Positions 33,711 to 42,757 of a DNA stretch of 64,000 nt are shown here, piece after piece (within the stretch, counting starts at the first letter, position 1; every line of letters begins with the position of its first letter). Source of the DNA: an uncultured Actinomycetes bacterium (GTDB lineage: Bacteria > Actinomycetota > Actinomycetes > Nanopelagicales > Nanopelagicaceae); assembly GCA_903850565.1 (NCBI GenBank), contig CAINLV010000111.1, positions 1 to 64,000 of the forward strand. Reading direction: 5' to 3'. Made by a program: the position numbers and the translations under genes. Below the pieces are notes generated by a model. It saw nothing but the letters and a program-made list of their open reading frames with translations, did no database searches and had not been told where the DNA came from.

Positions 33711-35216
33711 ATGACAAATTCTTCAGCCACAAATTTGCCACTCTTGAATCTAAAGACTGCGCCGCAAGAGGCACTTCTACTGCAGCAGACACCAGCGACT
33801 GGAATTGTCCACATTGGACTGGGAAATTTTCACCGTGCTCACCTTGCCGTCTATACCGCACTGGCGGTTCAGGCCAATGGCGGTGACTGGGGAATTTTTG
33901 CCTACTCCATGAGAAGCACCGCCACTCCTGACTCCATGACCGCGCAAGATAATTTGTATTCAGTTGTCACGATCTCTCCAGATTCGGACCAAATTATCAT
34001 TCCGGCGATTCACACTAAGGTTCTTGGCGGCCCCGAAAGAGTTGGCGAAGTACTTCGAGAAATCGCCCAAAGTGCCACGAAAATAATCACTTTGACGGTC
34101 ACCGAGGCTGGATATTCAATTTCACAGGAGACCAATGGGCTGGACCTGGGCTCTCCTGACATTCAATGGGATCTCACACATCCAGCCACTCCTAAGACTG
34201 CGATCGGAATTATCGTTCGCGGGCTACAACTTCGGGCACAGTCACATAAATCCCCGATAACTGTTTTGAGTTGCGACAACTTAAGTTCAAATGGAAATCG
34301 AACTGCTCAACTGGTTGGACAGTTTGTAGCGGCGCTACCTGAATTTGAGTCCCAAGAACTCGACGCTTACATTTCAACTTTGGTCACTTTTCCCAATTCA
34401 ATGGTGGATCGAATTGTTCCTGGCACACAACCTCGACATATTGAAATGGTGGCGAACCGCCTAGGTGTTCACGATCAATCCCCTGTTCCAGCAGAGGCAT
34501 TTACCATGTGGGTGCTAGAAGATAATTTCGCCGCGGGTCGACCTGATTGGGAAATCAATGGCGCCATCTTTACTAAAGATGTCGAAGGTTACGAAGTAAT
34601 GAAATTGCGCTTGCTCAATGGCGCTCACTCACTTCTGTCTTACCTGGGCGCCCTAGCCGGAGAAGAAACAATTCCTGGAGCTAGATTCCTTCCCTTCGTA
34701 GAACAGGCCCTTCAAACCATCCTCTACAAGGAGTTCCTTCCAACTTTTTCTTTGCCAATAGGAGTTGAGGCTGACAAATATATTGCGCAACTATTTTCAC
34801 GATGGTCCAATACCGTCCTCGGTGATTTAACGAGTCGGGTTGGTTCGGATGGATCTACAAAGTTACCGCAGCGAATCACCCAGCCGGTTCTCTTCCACGC
34901 GTTGAACCAAGAAATACCTCAATATATTGCCCTCACCATTGCTGCCTGGCTGGCGTGCATAGCGCCTCTGGCGGGATTTGAGCCGGGTAAATATGCAGAT
35001 GCGATGAAAGACCCAGCTAAGGAAAAATTGGTGGGCTACGCGGCTTCTTCCACTTCACCCTCGGATTTTGTCCGTTGGGTATTTACAGGTGCTGGAATAT
35101 TTGCACCGGAATTAGCAACTCTTTCCGAGTTTCACAATCAAATTTCTATCTATTTGGATTTGATAATGCGCGAAGGTATTGAAGCTGCCTCAAAATATGC
35201 CCATTCGTTAAGTTAA
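33711..35216 (+). CDS. Mannitol dehydrogenase family (mannitol/fructuronate/tagaturonate oxidoreductase)
   Basis: A 501-residue polyol dehydrogenase of the long-chain mannitol family. Family signatures: IVHIGLGNFHRAHLAVY near residue 30, VTEAGYS, LSCDNLSSNGNRT, FPNSMVDRIVP, and the catalytic lysine in YEVMKLRLLNGAHSLLSYLG. Choice among mannitol 2-dehydrogenase, fructuronate reductase and similar enzymes cannot be made by eye. ATG 33711 is picked because the fold starts soon after and a -10 box fits; the frame is open upstream to 33477 inside the divergent gene. A strong terminator follows at 35231. Confidence 0.88.
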   Translation: MTNSSATNLPLLNLKTAPQEALLLQQTPATGIVHIGLGNFHRAHLAVYTALAVQANGGDWGIFAYSMRSTATPDSMTAQDNLYSVVTISPDSDQIIIPAIHTKVLGGPERVGEVLREIAQSATKIITLTVTEAGYSISQETNGLDLGSPDIQWDLTHPATPKTAIGIIVRGLQLRAQSHKSPITVLSCDNLSSNGNRTAQLVGQFVAALPEFESQELDAYISTLVTFPNSMVDRIVPGTQPRHIEMVANRLGVHDQSPVPAEAFTMWVLEDNFAAGRPDWEINGAIFTKDVEGYEVMKLRLLNGAHSLLSYLGALAGEETIPGARFLPFVEQALQTILYKEFLPTFSLPIGVEADKYIAQLFSRWSNTVLGDLTSRVGSDGSTKLPQRITQPVLFHALNQEIPQYIALTIAAWLACIAPLAGFEPGKYADAMKDPAKEKLVGYAASSTSPSDFVRWVFTGAGIFAPELATLSEFHNQISIYLDLIMREGIEAASKYAHSLS

Positions 35217-35230
35217 ACCAGAAGCACCCA

Positions 35231-35267
35231 AACGAAAATGGCCGAGATTGCTCTCGGCCATTTCGTT
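35231..35267. terminator. Bidirectional intrinsic terminator
   Basis: The arm AACGAAAATGGCCGAGA (35231-35247) pairs with TCTCGGCCATTTCGTT (35252-35267), with a four-base loop and a single bulged base. It lies between two convergent genes ending at 35216 and 35284. The A-rich and T-rich flanks of the stem allow it to act in both directions. Confidence 0.85.
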
Positions 35268-35283
35268 GTGAATTAACTAAGGC

Positions 35284-36420
35284 TTACTTGCCCCAGATCT
35301 TCTTGTAAGCAGCACGGTATCCATTTTGTGGATCCCATACGGTGCTAGTTCCTGCGTTTGCCTTGGTTACAAGGTGAACAACTGGAACGTATCCGCTTGC
35401 CTTTTGACCAGCGAAGGCACGGTTGAATTCATCAACAATCTGCCATCCCTGCATTGTCAAAGGTTCTGGAACTGTTACAGACTGGAAATCTCCAGAGTTG
35501 ATGCGACCGTACTCATCAGGTGAACCGTCTCCGGCACCAACGTTATGAGGGAAGCCAGCGCCGTCTTTGCCAGCTGCACGAAGTGCTGCTGCCATTGGGG
35601 TGATGTACAAGCCACCATTGATGGAAATGGAGTGAGTCCATGAATCGCCATATTGAGCGACAAGAGCTGCAGTCTTAGATGCAACCAATGTTGAGATGCT
35701 GTCGCCGATTGGAATATTTGCATATTCCAAGAGCTTCAAGGATGCACAGGTTTCAACTTCTGCCTTGATCTCTTGAGATTTTCCTTCAGCGAAAGGAATT
35801 GAAGAGTCGGTGAAGATAACGACTCCGCCAACGCCCTTTGAATCAGCAATTACCCAGTCAGCAGAGATCTTTGAGACATCTGCACGAAGAGTCGTGACGT
35901 TGCTAAACAAACCAAGTGAAGGTTGTGGACCAGAAGTGGCTGCAGCGTGCCAACCAATTACTGGAATCTTTGCAGCCTTTGCTTTAGCAATTGCATCCTT
36001 CACAGTTGCTGGATCAAAGCCACCGATAATAATTCCGCTGGCCTTCAAGGTGACGGCCTGCTGTGTGGCTGATGCCATTCCAGCGGCAGTTCCTTGACCA
36101 TCAAGTACGCGAACCTTCCAGCCCATTGCTGCAGCGGCTTCTTTCACGCCTGCTGCGGCACCGGCAACTCCACCATTTTGCATGGTCTGAGCTACGAAAA
36201 TCAGGGTCTTGCCCTTTGTGGCCTTAGGTCCGGTCTTTGGACCATCCCATGGAGCTTTTACTGCTGTGGCCTTTGCTACGGCAGCGGTTGCCTTAGCTAG
36301 CGCTGCTGGGCAGCCTTCTGCCGCAACTGCGGATGAAGTCATTGACAATCCGACCAATGGACCGGCGATCAAAGTTGTTGCTGCTACGAACGCACCGACA
36401 CGCTTTTTCATATTCTTCAA
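35284..36420 (-). CDS. Sugar ABC transporter substrate-binding protein (ribose type)
   Basis: A 378-residue exported binding protein of the Peripla_BP_4 type. The signal peptide is MKNMKKRVGAFVAATTLIAG then PLVGLSMTSSAVAA. The mature part begins with an Ala/Lys-rich helix with a Cys, followed by LIFVAQTMQNGGVAGAAAGV, ASGIIIGGFDPATVKDAI and AKAAKIPVIGWHAA, the two-lobed sugar-binding layout. Last gene of a three-gene importer after ATPase and permease, with the bidirectional terminator just behind it. The ligand may be a pentose, polyol or sugar acid, given the dehydrogenases next to it. Confidence 0.9.
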   Translation of the reverse strand: MKNMKKRVGAFVAATTLIAGPLVGLSMTSSAVAAEGCPAALAKATAAVAKATAVKAPWDGPKTGPKATKGKTLIFVAQTMQNGGVAGAAAGVKEAAAAMGWKVRVLDGQGTAAGMASATQQAVTLKASGIIIGGFDPATVKDAIAKAKAAKIPVIGWHAAATSGPQPSLGLFSNVTTLRADVSKISADWVIADSKGVGGVVIFTDSSIPFAEGKSQEIKAEVETCASLKLLEYANIPIGDSISTLVASKTAALVAQYGDSWTHSISINGGLYITPMAAALRAAGKDGAGFPHNVGAGDGSPDEYGRINSGDFQSVTVPEPLTMQGWQIVDEFNRAFAGQKASGYVPVVHLVTKANAGTSTVWDPQNGYRAAYKKIWGK

Positions 36421-36468
36421 TGTATTTCCTTTCCTTGCATCTATTCGAGGGGTCTGCTGGTGAAACGG

Positions 36469-37491
36469 TTACTGGCTTTCCATGCTCCGCCGTGAAGCTT
36501 CGGCACCGGATTTCAAACGACGTCTTGCTGAATATCCAGCAAGACCAACGGCTGCCAACAATGTCAGTCCGTTGAAGAGTGGTGTCGCCCAGAAATCAGC
36601 ACCCAACTGCTGAATTCCTGCCACTCCGATTGCAAGGATCGCAACCGCGACGAGCGTTCCAAGCGCATTCGCTCTTCCGAGACGAATCGTTGTCGACCCC
36701 AATAAGGCGCCAACAAATGCAGGAAGTAGATACTCGCTACCAATACTTGGGTTACCAACTTGTTGTTGAGCGGCGAGCAAACATCCTGCAAAACCAGTGA
36801 TTGCCGATGAGGCAACGAAAGAAAGAATTACATATCGACTCTTTGGAATTCCGATCAATTCAGCGGCACGTGGATTTGAACCGATCACATAAAGTCCACG
36901 GCCAGCTGGAAGAAATTCTAGAACTACCACCAAAATGAATACCAGGGCGATTATGTAATACGCGCCAATCGGAAGGCCAAGGAAGTGACCATTCATGAGG
37001 TTTGTAAATCCTTTAGGCAATCCTTGAACCGGAGGGACCAATCGACCACCATGAGTTATCCAGCCACTTAGCGCGTAAAGCACGCTTCCTGTTCCAAGTG
37101 TCGCGATAAAGGAATCGATCTGAGCAAATTCCACAAGTAAACCATTAATTAGCCCCACCAATGAACATCCAACGATGGACAGAACGCAGATCAAAATCCA
37201 GGAGATGTGGCTATTGATCAAGAACCACATCACGATCACGTGTGTTAATCCCAAGGCATAGCCCATAGATAAATCGAATTTGGCCGTAACGATAGGGATC
37301 ATCGCTCCAAGCGCCAAGAGTGCCGGGATGGACTGGTTAGTCAAAATTGCTTGCAGGTTGGATGAAGTGGGATATGTATCTGGCAAGAGAAGTGAAAAAA
37401 GAATGAAAATCGCAACTGCCAAAATGGGTAACCCATAGGTTCCCAATCGCAGCGCGATAGATGATCGATTCTTTGCCATTTTAGGATGCAC
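36469..37491 (-). CDS. Sugar ABC transporter permease (RbsC type)
   Basis: A 340-residue polytopic permease of the BPD_transp_2 family with eight to ten hydrophobic segments. ALGAMIPIVTAKFDLSMGY (family I/VDLSVG motif), LINGLLVEFAQIDSFIATLG and GSNPRAAELIGIPKSRY are characteristic. It would form the membrane channel as a homodimer with the double ATPase. The gene overlaps the end of the ATPase gene by 11 bases and is followed 48 bases later by the binding protein gene. Confidence 0.92.
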   Translation of the reverse strand: MHPKMAKNRSSIALRLGTYGLPILAVAIFILFSLLLPDTYPTSSNLQAILTNQSIPALLALGAMIPIVTAKFDLSMGYALGLTHVIVMWFLINSHISWILICVLSIVGCSLVGLINGLLVEFAQIDSFIATLGTGSVLYALSGWITHGGRLVPPVQGLPKGFTNLMNGHFLGLPIGAYYIIALVFILVVVLEFLPAGRGLYVIGSNPRAAELIGIPKSRYVILSFVASSAITGFAGCLLAAQQQVGNPSIGSEYLLPAFVGALLGSTTIRLGRANALGTLVAVAILAIGVAGIQQLGADFWATPLFNGLTLLAAVGLAGYSARRRLKSGAEASRRSMESQ

Positions 37492-38965
37492 TCACATTCG
37501 CTCTTGATGCGTAGGTAACTAGATTTTCAACTGATAGTTGCGATCTTTCCAATTCCGCCACAATTTCGCCATCGGAAAAAACCAAGGCACGATGTGCCAT
37601 TAATGCAACTTCCTCAAAGTCGGTAGAGACCAGCAATACCGCCAATCGCGCTTCCGTGGCTTCAGCGATGAGTCGATAGATATCCCCCTTAGCCCCGACA
37701 TCGACTCCTGCTGTTGGCTCCTCTAAGACGATTACCGATCGGGGAAGACTTAACCAGCGAGCCAAAATAACTTTCTGCTGATTGCCCCCCGAAAGAGTTG
37801 CGATCGCAACCTCTTCATTCGGAGTCTTGACATTGAATCGGTTGGTTAATTCCGCTGCTTCAGTGGCTTCTTTGCGATGGCTCAGAAGCGTAAAAACCCC
37901 AGCGCCACGAACTTTTAGATTGGGAAACATATTTTCTCGGATAGATAAATGCATCGCCAAACCTTCTTCGGCGCGAGAACTAGTGATGAGAGAAATGCCG
38001 GCTCGAACCACTTTCACTAAACCGCCTTTAAGCGCAGCGCCTTTCAGAGTTATGGTGCCACCAAAACGAGGTAGAGCTCCCGCAATTATGCGACCCACTT
38101 CTCGTTGACCGGCACCATTAAGACCAATCAACCCAAGAACTTCACCTTCGCGCAAAATAAAACTGGCACTTCTAACACCTTCGCCACTTAAGTTGCTGAC
38201 ATTGAGGACCTCTGCGCCGTAATTGGCATCGCCTAAATGAAAGAGTTCGGTAGATCTTCCAACGATTCCGCGAACTAAGGACTCGGGAGAAAATGTTGAA
38301 ATCAATCCTTCTTCAACTAGCTTGCCATCTCGCAGAACTACTACGCGATCGGCCACTTTAAAGATCTCATCCAATCGATGTGAAACATAAACAATGGCAA
38401 CGCCTTGCGTTTGCAAATTTCGAAGTACCTGAAAAAGATTTTCACAATCACTTGCGTGCAAACTGGCAGTTGGTTCATCTAAAACAAGTACATCGGATTT
38501 TGCATAAAGCGCGCGAGCAATTGCGACAAGTGAGCGATCTGCTTTCGATAATGTTGAAATAGTTTGGTTGACATCGATATGCGGTGCAACATTCTTCAAC
38601 GCATCCGTTGCCATTTTTCGAACGCCGGCCCAATCAATAATCCCTGCTTTGCGAGGATAACCAGAACCAAGAGCGACGGATTCACCAACTGTCATCCATT
38701 CCACAAGACCAAGATCTTGGTGAATAAATGCGAAGCGAATTGAATTGAGGTTGCCGCCATCTTGCGAGGTTATCGATCCGGAATCTGGCGAATAAATTCC
38801 GGCAAGGATTTTTATCACCGTTGATTTGCCAGCACCGTTAGCGCCAAGCAGAGCCAATACCTCGCCGGCATTAATATCGAAACTCACCGCATCCAAAGCT
38901 TGCGTCGCGCCAAACCTTTTCGACAAGGCTTTAATCGAGACGAGGGCGGAGTTTCTGATTGGCAC
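37481..38965 (-). CDS. Sugar ABC transporter double ATPase (RbsA type)
   Basis: A 494-residue protein with two ABC domains. The N-terminal half has Walker A LGANGAGKSTVIK and VLDEPTASLH; its signature region is degenerate (STLSKADRSLVAIARAL in place of LSGG). The C-terminal half has the typical degenerate Walker A LIGLNGAGQREVGR but an intact signature LSGGNQQKVILARWL and VLEEPTAGVDVG. This asymmetry is normal for ribose/galactose-type importers. GTG at 38965 starts the gene. It is separated from the upstream iclR gene by a terminator hairpin, so a separate promoter is expected in 38966-39024 or read-through occurs. Confidence 0.93.
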   Translation of the reverse strand: MPIRNSALVSIKALSKRFGATQALDAVSFDINAGEVLALLGANGAGKSTVIKILAGIYSPDSGSITSQDGGNLNSIRFAFIHQDLGLVEWMTVGESVALGSGYPRKAGIIDWAGVRKMATDALKNVAPHIDVNQTISTLSKADRSLVAIARALYAKSDVLVLDEPTASLHASDCENLFQVLRNLQTQGVAIVYVSHRLDEIFKVADRVVVLRDGKLVEEGLISTFSPESLVRGIVGRSTELFHLGDANYGAEVLNVSNLSGEGVRSASFILREGEVLGLIGLNGAGQREVGRIIAGALPRFGGTITLKGAALKGGLVKVVRAGISLITSSRAEEGLAMHLSIRENMFPNLKVRGAGVFTLLSHRKEATEAAELTNRFNVKTPNEEVAIATLSGGNQQKVILARWLSLPRSVIVLEEPTAGVDVGAKGDIYRLIAEATEARLAVLLVSTDFEEVALMAHRALVFSDGEIVAELERSQLSVENLVTYASRANVSAS

Positions 38966-38981
38966 AGGCTGAAGTTAGACT

Positions 38982-39019
38982 AAAAAAGCCAAAATGTTAT
39001 GCAGCGTCCAGCATTTTGG
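38982..39019 (-). terminator. Intrinsic terminator after the iclR gene
   Basis: On the minus strand CCAAAATG (39019-39012) and CATTTTGG (38996-38989) form an 8-bp stem with a 15-base loop, followed by CTTTTTT (complement of 38982-38988). It lies six bases after the iclR stop and just before the sugar ATPase start. The loop is long, so an operator role is an alternative. Confidence 0.6.
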
Positions 39020-39024
39020 ACACT

Positions 39025-39801
39025 TTATTTTCCCATGGAGAGCGGGTTGGACAAACCTTTGGCGAGGGCATGAAGGTCATTGAGCAAGGCCTGGCGAAAT
39101 TCTGGGGTCAATCTCCCCGTTAAAACCGTGGAAGAGACCGCAACCGAGGAGGTATCCCCACGGAATCCCGAAACTGCTAGCCCAAAACACGTTACTCCGG
39201 TCGTTGCTTCTTCGTCATCGATTGCATATCCGCGAGCACGTACCTTCTCCAAGTCAGATAACAATTCGGTAACGGTCTTAAGTGATTTGGCGGTCAACGG
39301 TACGAATGCATGTGGCTTGCCTTTATATCTTTCCTGAACCTCTTTAGGTGTGAGTTGGGCAAGCAGAGCTTTTCCGGTGGCGGTGCAGGCTGCCGGAAAT
39401 CGATCTCCGATATTTGCCGTCAATCGAATTTGCTGGCGCCCTTCATACTTTCCTAAATACAAAACGTCAGTGCCATCCAAGATTGCGATACGAGATGACT
39501 CTCGAGACATTATCGGCAGACTTGCACAAAGATCATAATATTCGCGCAACGCATCGACGCTGGAGAGGTAGTAACCACCAAGTTCAACGAGTTTTCGACC
39601 CAGTGCGTAACCGTTCTCACGTCTAACTAACATTCCACACTCTTCGAGTTCGATGCAGATATTGGCCGTTGATGATTTGGGATAACCCAGTTTTCGGGAA
39701 ATTTCATTGGTTCCTATATTTGAATGAGACTGAGCCACCAAATCTAAAATGGCGGCCGCGCGTGCAACTGCGGGAACCAACGGGGTGCGCTCATCAAACA
39801 T
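39025..39801 (-). CDS. IclR-family transcriptional regulator
   Basis: A 258-residue regulator: N-terminal winged HTH (residues ~10-65, with NEISRKLGYPKSSTANICIE as recognition helix region) and C-terminal effector domain (about 80-250, with FPAACTATGKALLAQL and ARGYAIDDEEATTGVTCFGL). IclR proteins sense small acids and control catabolic genes. It lies between the sugar ABC genes and the divergent cyclase/dehydrogenase genes, and a 23-bp dyad at 39841-39863 in the divergent gap is a good operator. Likely local regulator of one or both sets. Confidence 0.92.
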   Translation of the reverse strand: MFDERTPLVPAVARAAAILDLVAQSHSNIGTNEISRKLGYPKSSTANICIELEECGMLVRRENGYALGRKLVELGGYYLSSVDALREYYDLCASLPIMSRESSRIAILDGTDVLYLGKYEGRQQIRLTANIGDRFPAACTATGKALLAQLTPKEVQERYKGKPHAFVPLTAKSLKTVTELLSDLEKVRARGYAIDDEEATTGVTCFGLAVSGFRGDTSSVAVSSTVLTGRLTPEFRQALLNDLHALAKGLSNPLSMGK

Positions 39802-39840
39802 CTATTTACCTGTCCAACCCTCTAGACGCCACTCAGCATC

Positions 39841-39863
39841 CTGATAGTGTCGGACAGTATCAG
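39841..39863. promoter_or_regulatory. 23-bp near-perfect dyad, candidate IclR operator
   Basis: CTGATAGTGTCGGACAGTATCAG (given here as arms CTGATA 39841-39846 and TATCAG 39858-39863, with inner TGTC-G-GACA) pairs in 10 of 11 positions about a central G. It lies midway between the iclR start at 39801 and the cyclase start at 39908. Confidence 0.65.
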
Positions 39864-39907
39864 CGAGACACCATCTCAACAAGACGCACTTACGGAGAGA
39901 ACGAGAC

Positions 39908-40849
39908 ATGGAATCAGATTTCGATAACGGCCCATTCTTAACTTCGAGTGAATTCGATTCGCTCTTTCACCGATTGAAAACCTGGAACAACTATCCTGCC
40001 GAAAGTATTGAACGCGGCGCCCTTAACTTCGTAACCAAAGAGGTAGTGAAAAACGCGGCCCTTTCCATTAAATCAGGTCAAGTTATTTCACTCGCACTTC
40101 CGTGGAACACCATCTCCGGACCGGATAACGCTAAGCCTGCCGCACATTACATGGTCAGCCTTTCCCAATTTGAAGGCTCAGAACCTACGTCAAATAGGGA
40201 CTTCATCAGCGTCGACTATCACGGCAAAGCAGTAAGTCATATGGATGCGCCGACACACATCGTTTATAAAGGTGATTTATTTGGCGGAAAGAAATCAATT
40301 GATCATGTAACAACTGAAGGTTCTTCCTGGGCGACCATCGATAAATTGGGACCAGTCGTTACGCGCGGAGTTCTGCTCGATGCTGCCAGATTGCGGGAGG
40401 TGGATTACCTCGAGCCAGGCACTGCTATTCGTGCTGAAGATATTTTGGCGATGGAAAGAAAATTTGGATTCGCCATCTCCGAAGGAGATTGTGTTCTCCT
40501 TCGAAGTGGCCATTTTGCACGACGCGCTGCCGTAGGGGTTTGGAATCCAGATAATCTCTCTGCTGGTTTTCACGTCGATGTCATGGAGCTTTTCAAAGAT
40601 CGAAAAGTCAGTGTCATTGGTGCCGATGGAGATAGCGATGTTCGGCCATCGCCCGTGGAAGGCGTTGAATCACCAATACATGCACTCGCCCTTCCAGGAA
40701 TGGGAATTCCGTTGCTTGATAACTTGCAGTTGGAAGCTCTTGCACATGCATGTGCCGCCGAAAACCGATGGACCTTCCAAATCACTCTTGCTCCACTAAA
40801 TATTCCAAGAGGCACTGGTTCACCGCTCAGTCCAGTGGCGGTTCTTTAA
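39908..40849 (+). CDS. Cyclase/kynurenine-formamidase-like metal hydrolase
   Basis: A 313-residue member of the cyclase family (PF04199), metal-dependent hydrolases acting on amides or lactones. The motif GKAVSHMDAPTHIVYKG corresponds to the family HxDxPxH metal site, and further family parts are VTRGVLLDAARL, DCVLLRSGHF and a late GADGDSD region. About 60 residues longer than simple formamidases, as in the larger bacterial subgroup. ACGGAGAG precedes ATG 39908. Its stop overlaps the start of the hydroxyacid dehydrogenase gene by one base (TAATG), so a lactone or amide product could be handed to the oxidoreductases. Confidence 0.85.
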   Translation: MESDFDNGPFLTSSEFDSLFHRLKTWNNYPAESIERGALNFVTKEVVKNAALSIKSGQVISLALPWNTISGPDNAKPAAHYMVSLSQFEGSEPTSNRDFISVDYHGKAVSHMDAPTHIVYKGDLFGGKKSIDHVTTEGSSWATIDKLGPVVTRGVLLDAARLREVDYLEPGTAIRAEDILAMERKFGFAISEGDCVLLRSGHFARRAAVGVWNPDNLSAGFHVDVMELFKDRKVSVIGADGDSDVRPSPVEGVESPIHALALPGMGIPLLDNLQLEALAHACAAENRWTFQITLAPLNIPRGTGSPLSPVAVL

Positions 40850-41883
40850 TGGGAGATATTTCCAATTTCAAAGTAGGGCTCTCTTCTGATCTGGACAATG
40901 GTCAAGGTGGATTTTCTTGGGGCGAAATAAACATCGACTCTCTGGCGCCACTCAACTGGAATTTCCTTCCATCTGTAGGTTCTACTTTTACTCCCGAATC
41001 ATTAAGCGGTTACGACGCCGTTGCCTTTGCTGGTCCCGGAATAACTGATGATTCATTCCCTGAGCCAGAACTTTCTCCCTTAGTACTTTCTCGATTTGGA
41101 GTGGGTTACGACAACATCGACCTAGCGGCGTGTACTGCTGCAGGCACGGCATTAACGATCACTCCTGACGGATCCAAAAAACCAGTAGCTACCGCAGCTT
41201 TAATGTTGATGCTTTCCACTATGCATCGATTAGTCGCAAAGGATTCACTCGCAAGAGCCAATGGTTGGAATCGGCGGTTAGATGGTTTAGGTCAGGGACT
41301 CAATGGCAAAACAGTTGGAACCATTGGCCTTGGCAACATCGCGAGCGAGTTTTTTCGACTCATCGCACCATTTGACACGAATCGGATTTCATTCGATCCA
41401 TGGAAAACGGACGCGGAAGCGCTGCAACACAACGTTACTCTGGTTGACCTACCAACACTGATGGCTTCAGCTGACGTAGTTGTTGTGATGGCGGCCCTTA
41501 CTCCAGAAACAAGGCACCTCATTGGGGCCAAGGAAATTGGCGCGATGAAGCGCAGTGCCATCCTGATAAACATTTCTCGAGGCCCGATTGTGGATGAGTC
41601 CGCTCTGATTAACGCGCTCACTTCGCATTCCATTTTCGGAGCTGGTCTGGATGTCTTTGAAACCGAACCTACTTCACCTGGTAATCCACTCCTTGCAATG
41701 GATAATGTAATCGTGACACCGCATAACATTGCCTGGACTGATGAACTGGCTTTTGGCATGGGTACAAGTGCATTCAAGGCCATTACTGAAATCAGCAATG
41801 GCCGCATACCTGATTTTGTAGTCAACAAAGATGTTGTGAATACCCCGCAGTTCAAGGAGAAGTTGGCAAAATGGCAGAGATAG
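40849..41883 (+). CDS. D-2-hydroxyacid dehydrogenase
   Basis: A 344-residue NAD(P)-dependent dehydrogenase of the phosphoglycerate-dehydrogenase-like group. NAD loop GKTVGTIGLGNIASEFF, catalytic Arg in INISRGPIVDESAL, Glu in GAGLDVFETEP and His in VIVTPHNIAWT are all in place. ATG 40849 is chosen for the TAATG overlap with the cyclase gene. A 13-base overlap joins it to the next gene. It may reduce or oxidise a 2-keto/2-hydroxy sugar acid, such as glyoxylate/hydroxypyruvate-type substrates; specificity is not readable. Confidence 0.9.
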   Translation: MGDISNFKVGLSSDLDNGQGGFSWGEINIDSLAPLNWNFLPSVGSTFTPESLSGYDAVAFAGPGITDDSFPEPELSPLVLSRFGVGYDNIDLAACTAAGTALTITPDGSKKPVATAALMLMLSTMHRLVAKDSLARANGWNRRLDGLGQGLNGKTVGTIGLGNIASEFFRLIAPFDTNRISFDPWKTDAEALQHNVTLVDLPTLMASADVVVVMAALTPETRHLIGAKEIGAMKRSAILINISRGPIVDESALINALTSHSIFGAGLDVFETEPTSPGNPLLAMDNVIVTPHNIAWTDELAFGMGTSAFKAITEISNGRIPDFVVNKDVVNTPQFKEKLAKWQR

Positions 41884-42752
41884 ATCGCACTTCACAAGTT
41901 GCCGTCATCGGATTAGGTGCGATTGGCTTGCCCATTGCGATCAACTTGGCGAAGGCGGGTGTATCTACACAGGTCTGGAATCGCTCCGCGGCGGCAGCAG
42001 AAAAAGCAGCAAGCTTTGGTGCAACCCGATTTCAAAACCTTTCGGAAATTGATGCCAGAATTATTTTGACAGTGCTTCCCGATATCTCCCAGGTGTACGA
42101 AGTGCTTGATAATGGCTTGGAATCCGCACTTCAGGCCGGCGATATCTTTGTCGTAATGGGTACGGTATCGCCTATTGCTATTAAGGAATTGGGAGCGCGG
42201 TTGGCGAAGATTGGTGTGAAATGTCTGGATGCACCGGTGAGTGGTGGAGATGTTGGTGCTCAACAAGCAACCTTGTCGATCATGGTTGGTGGAGATCTTG
42301 AAGTTTTCGAAGAAGTTAAACCAACTTTTTCAAAGATCGGATCGACAATTCGATTGCTTGGTCCGTTAGGTTCGGGCGAAATGGCCAAAGCCTGTAATCA
42401 AATTGTTGTTGCTGTTACTTTGACGGCAATCGCGGAAGCGGTGACCTTAGGTCGTCGCGCTGGTCTAGACGACAAAGTCTTGCTCGATATTTTGGCCGGA
42501 GGTCTTGCTAACTCTCAAGTGCTTACGGTCAAACGTGGAAAAATCGAATCCGCAGATTTTGCTCCAGGAGGATCGTCAGCATTCCAACTCAAGGATTTAC
42601 GGTTTGCTCTGGAGGCTGGATTGGATACCAATACCTCTTTGCCCGTCACCGAAAAAGTAACCGAGCTCTATAACGATCTAGTTGATTCTGGTGACGGCGG
42701 ACTCGATCACAGCGCCATTATTCGACAGATCGAGCGCCGCAGTTCACTTTAA
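41871..42752 (+). CDS. 3-hydroxyisobutyrate/tartronate-semialdehyde reductase-type dehydrogenase
   Basis: A 293-residue beta-hydroxyacid dehydrogenase: NAD(P) loop VAVIGLGAIGLPIAINLAKA, the substrate motif DAPVSGGDVGAQQATLSIMV, the catalytic lysine in GSGEMAKACNQIVVA, and QLKDLRFALEAG. The family includes GarR (tartronate semialdehyde reductase), fitting a sugar-acid pathway with the two genes before it. It overlaps the previous gene by 13 bases and ends just five bases from the convergent SDR gene. Confidence 0.9.
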   Translation: MAEIDRTSQVAVIGLGAIGLPIAINLAKAGVSTQVWNRSAAAAEKAASFGATRFQNLSEIDARIILTVLPDISQVYEVLDNGLESALQAGDIFVVMGTVSPIAIKELGARLAKIGVKCLDAPVSGGDVGAQQATLSIMVGGDLEVFEEVKPTFSKIGSTIRLLGPLGSGEMAKACNQIVVAVTLTAIAEAVTLGRRAGLDDKVLLDILAGGLANSQVLTVKRGKIESADFAPGGSSAFQLKDLRFALEAGLDTNTSLPVTEKVTELYNDLVDSGDGGLDHSAIIRQIERRSSL

Positions 42753-42757
42753 GATAT

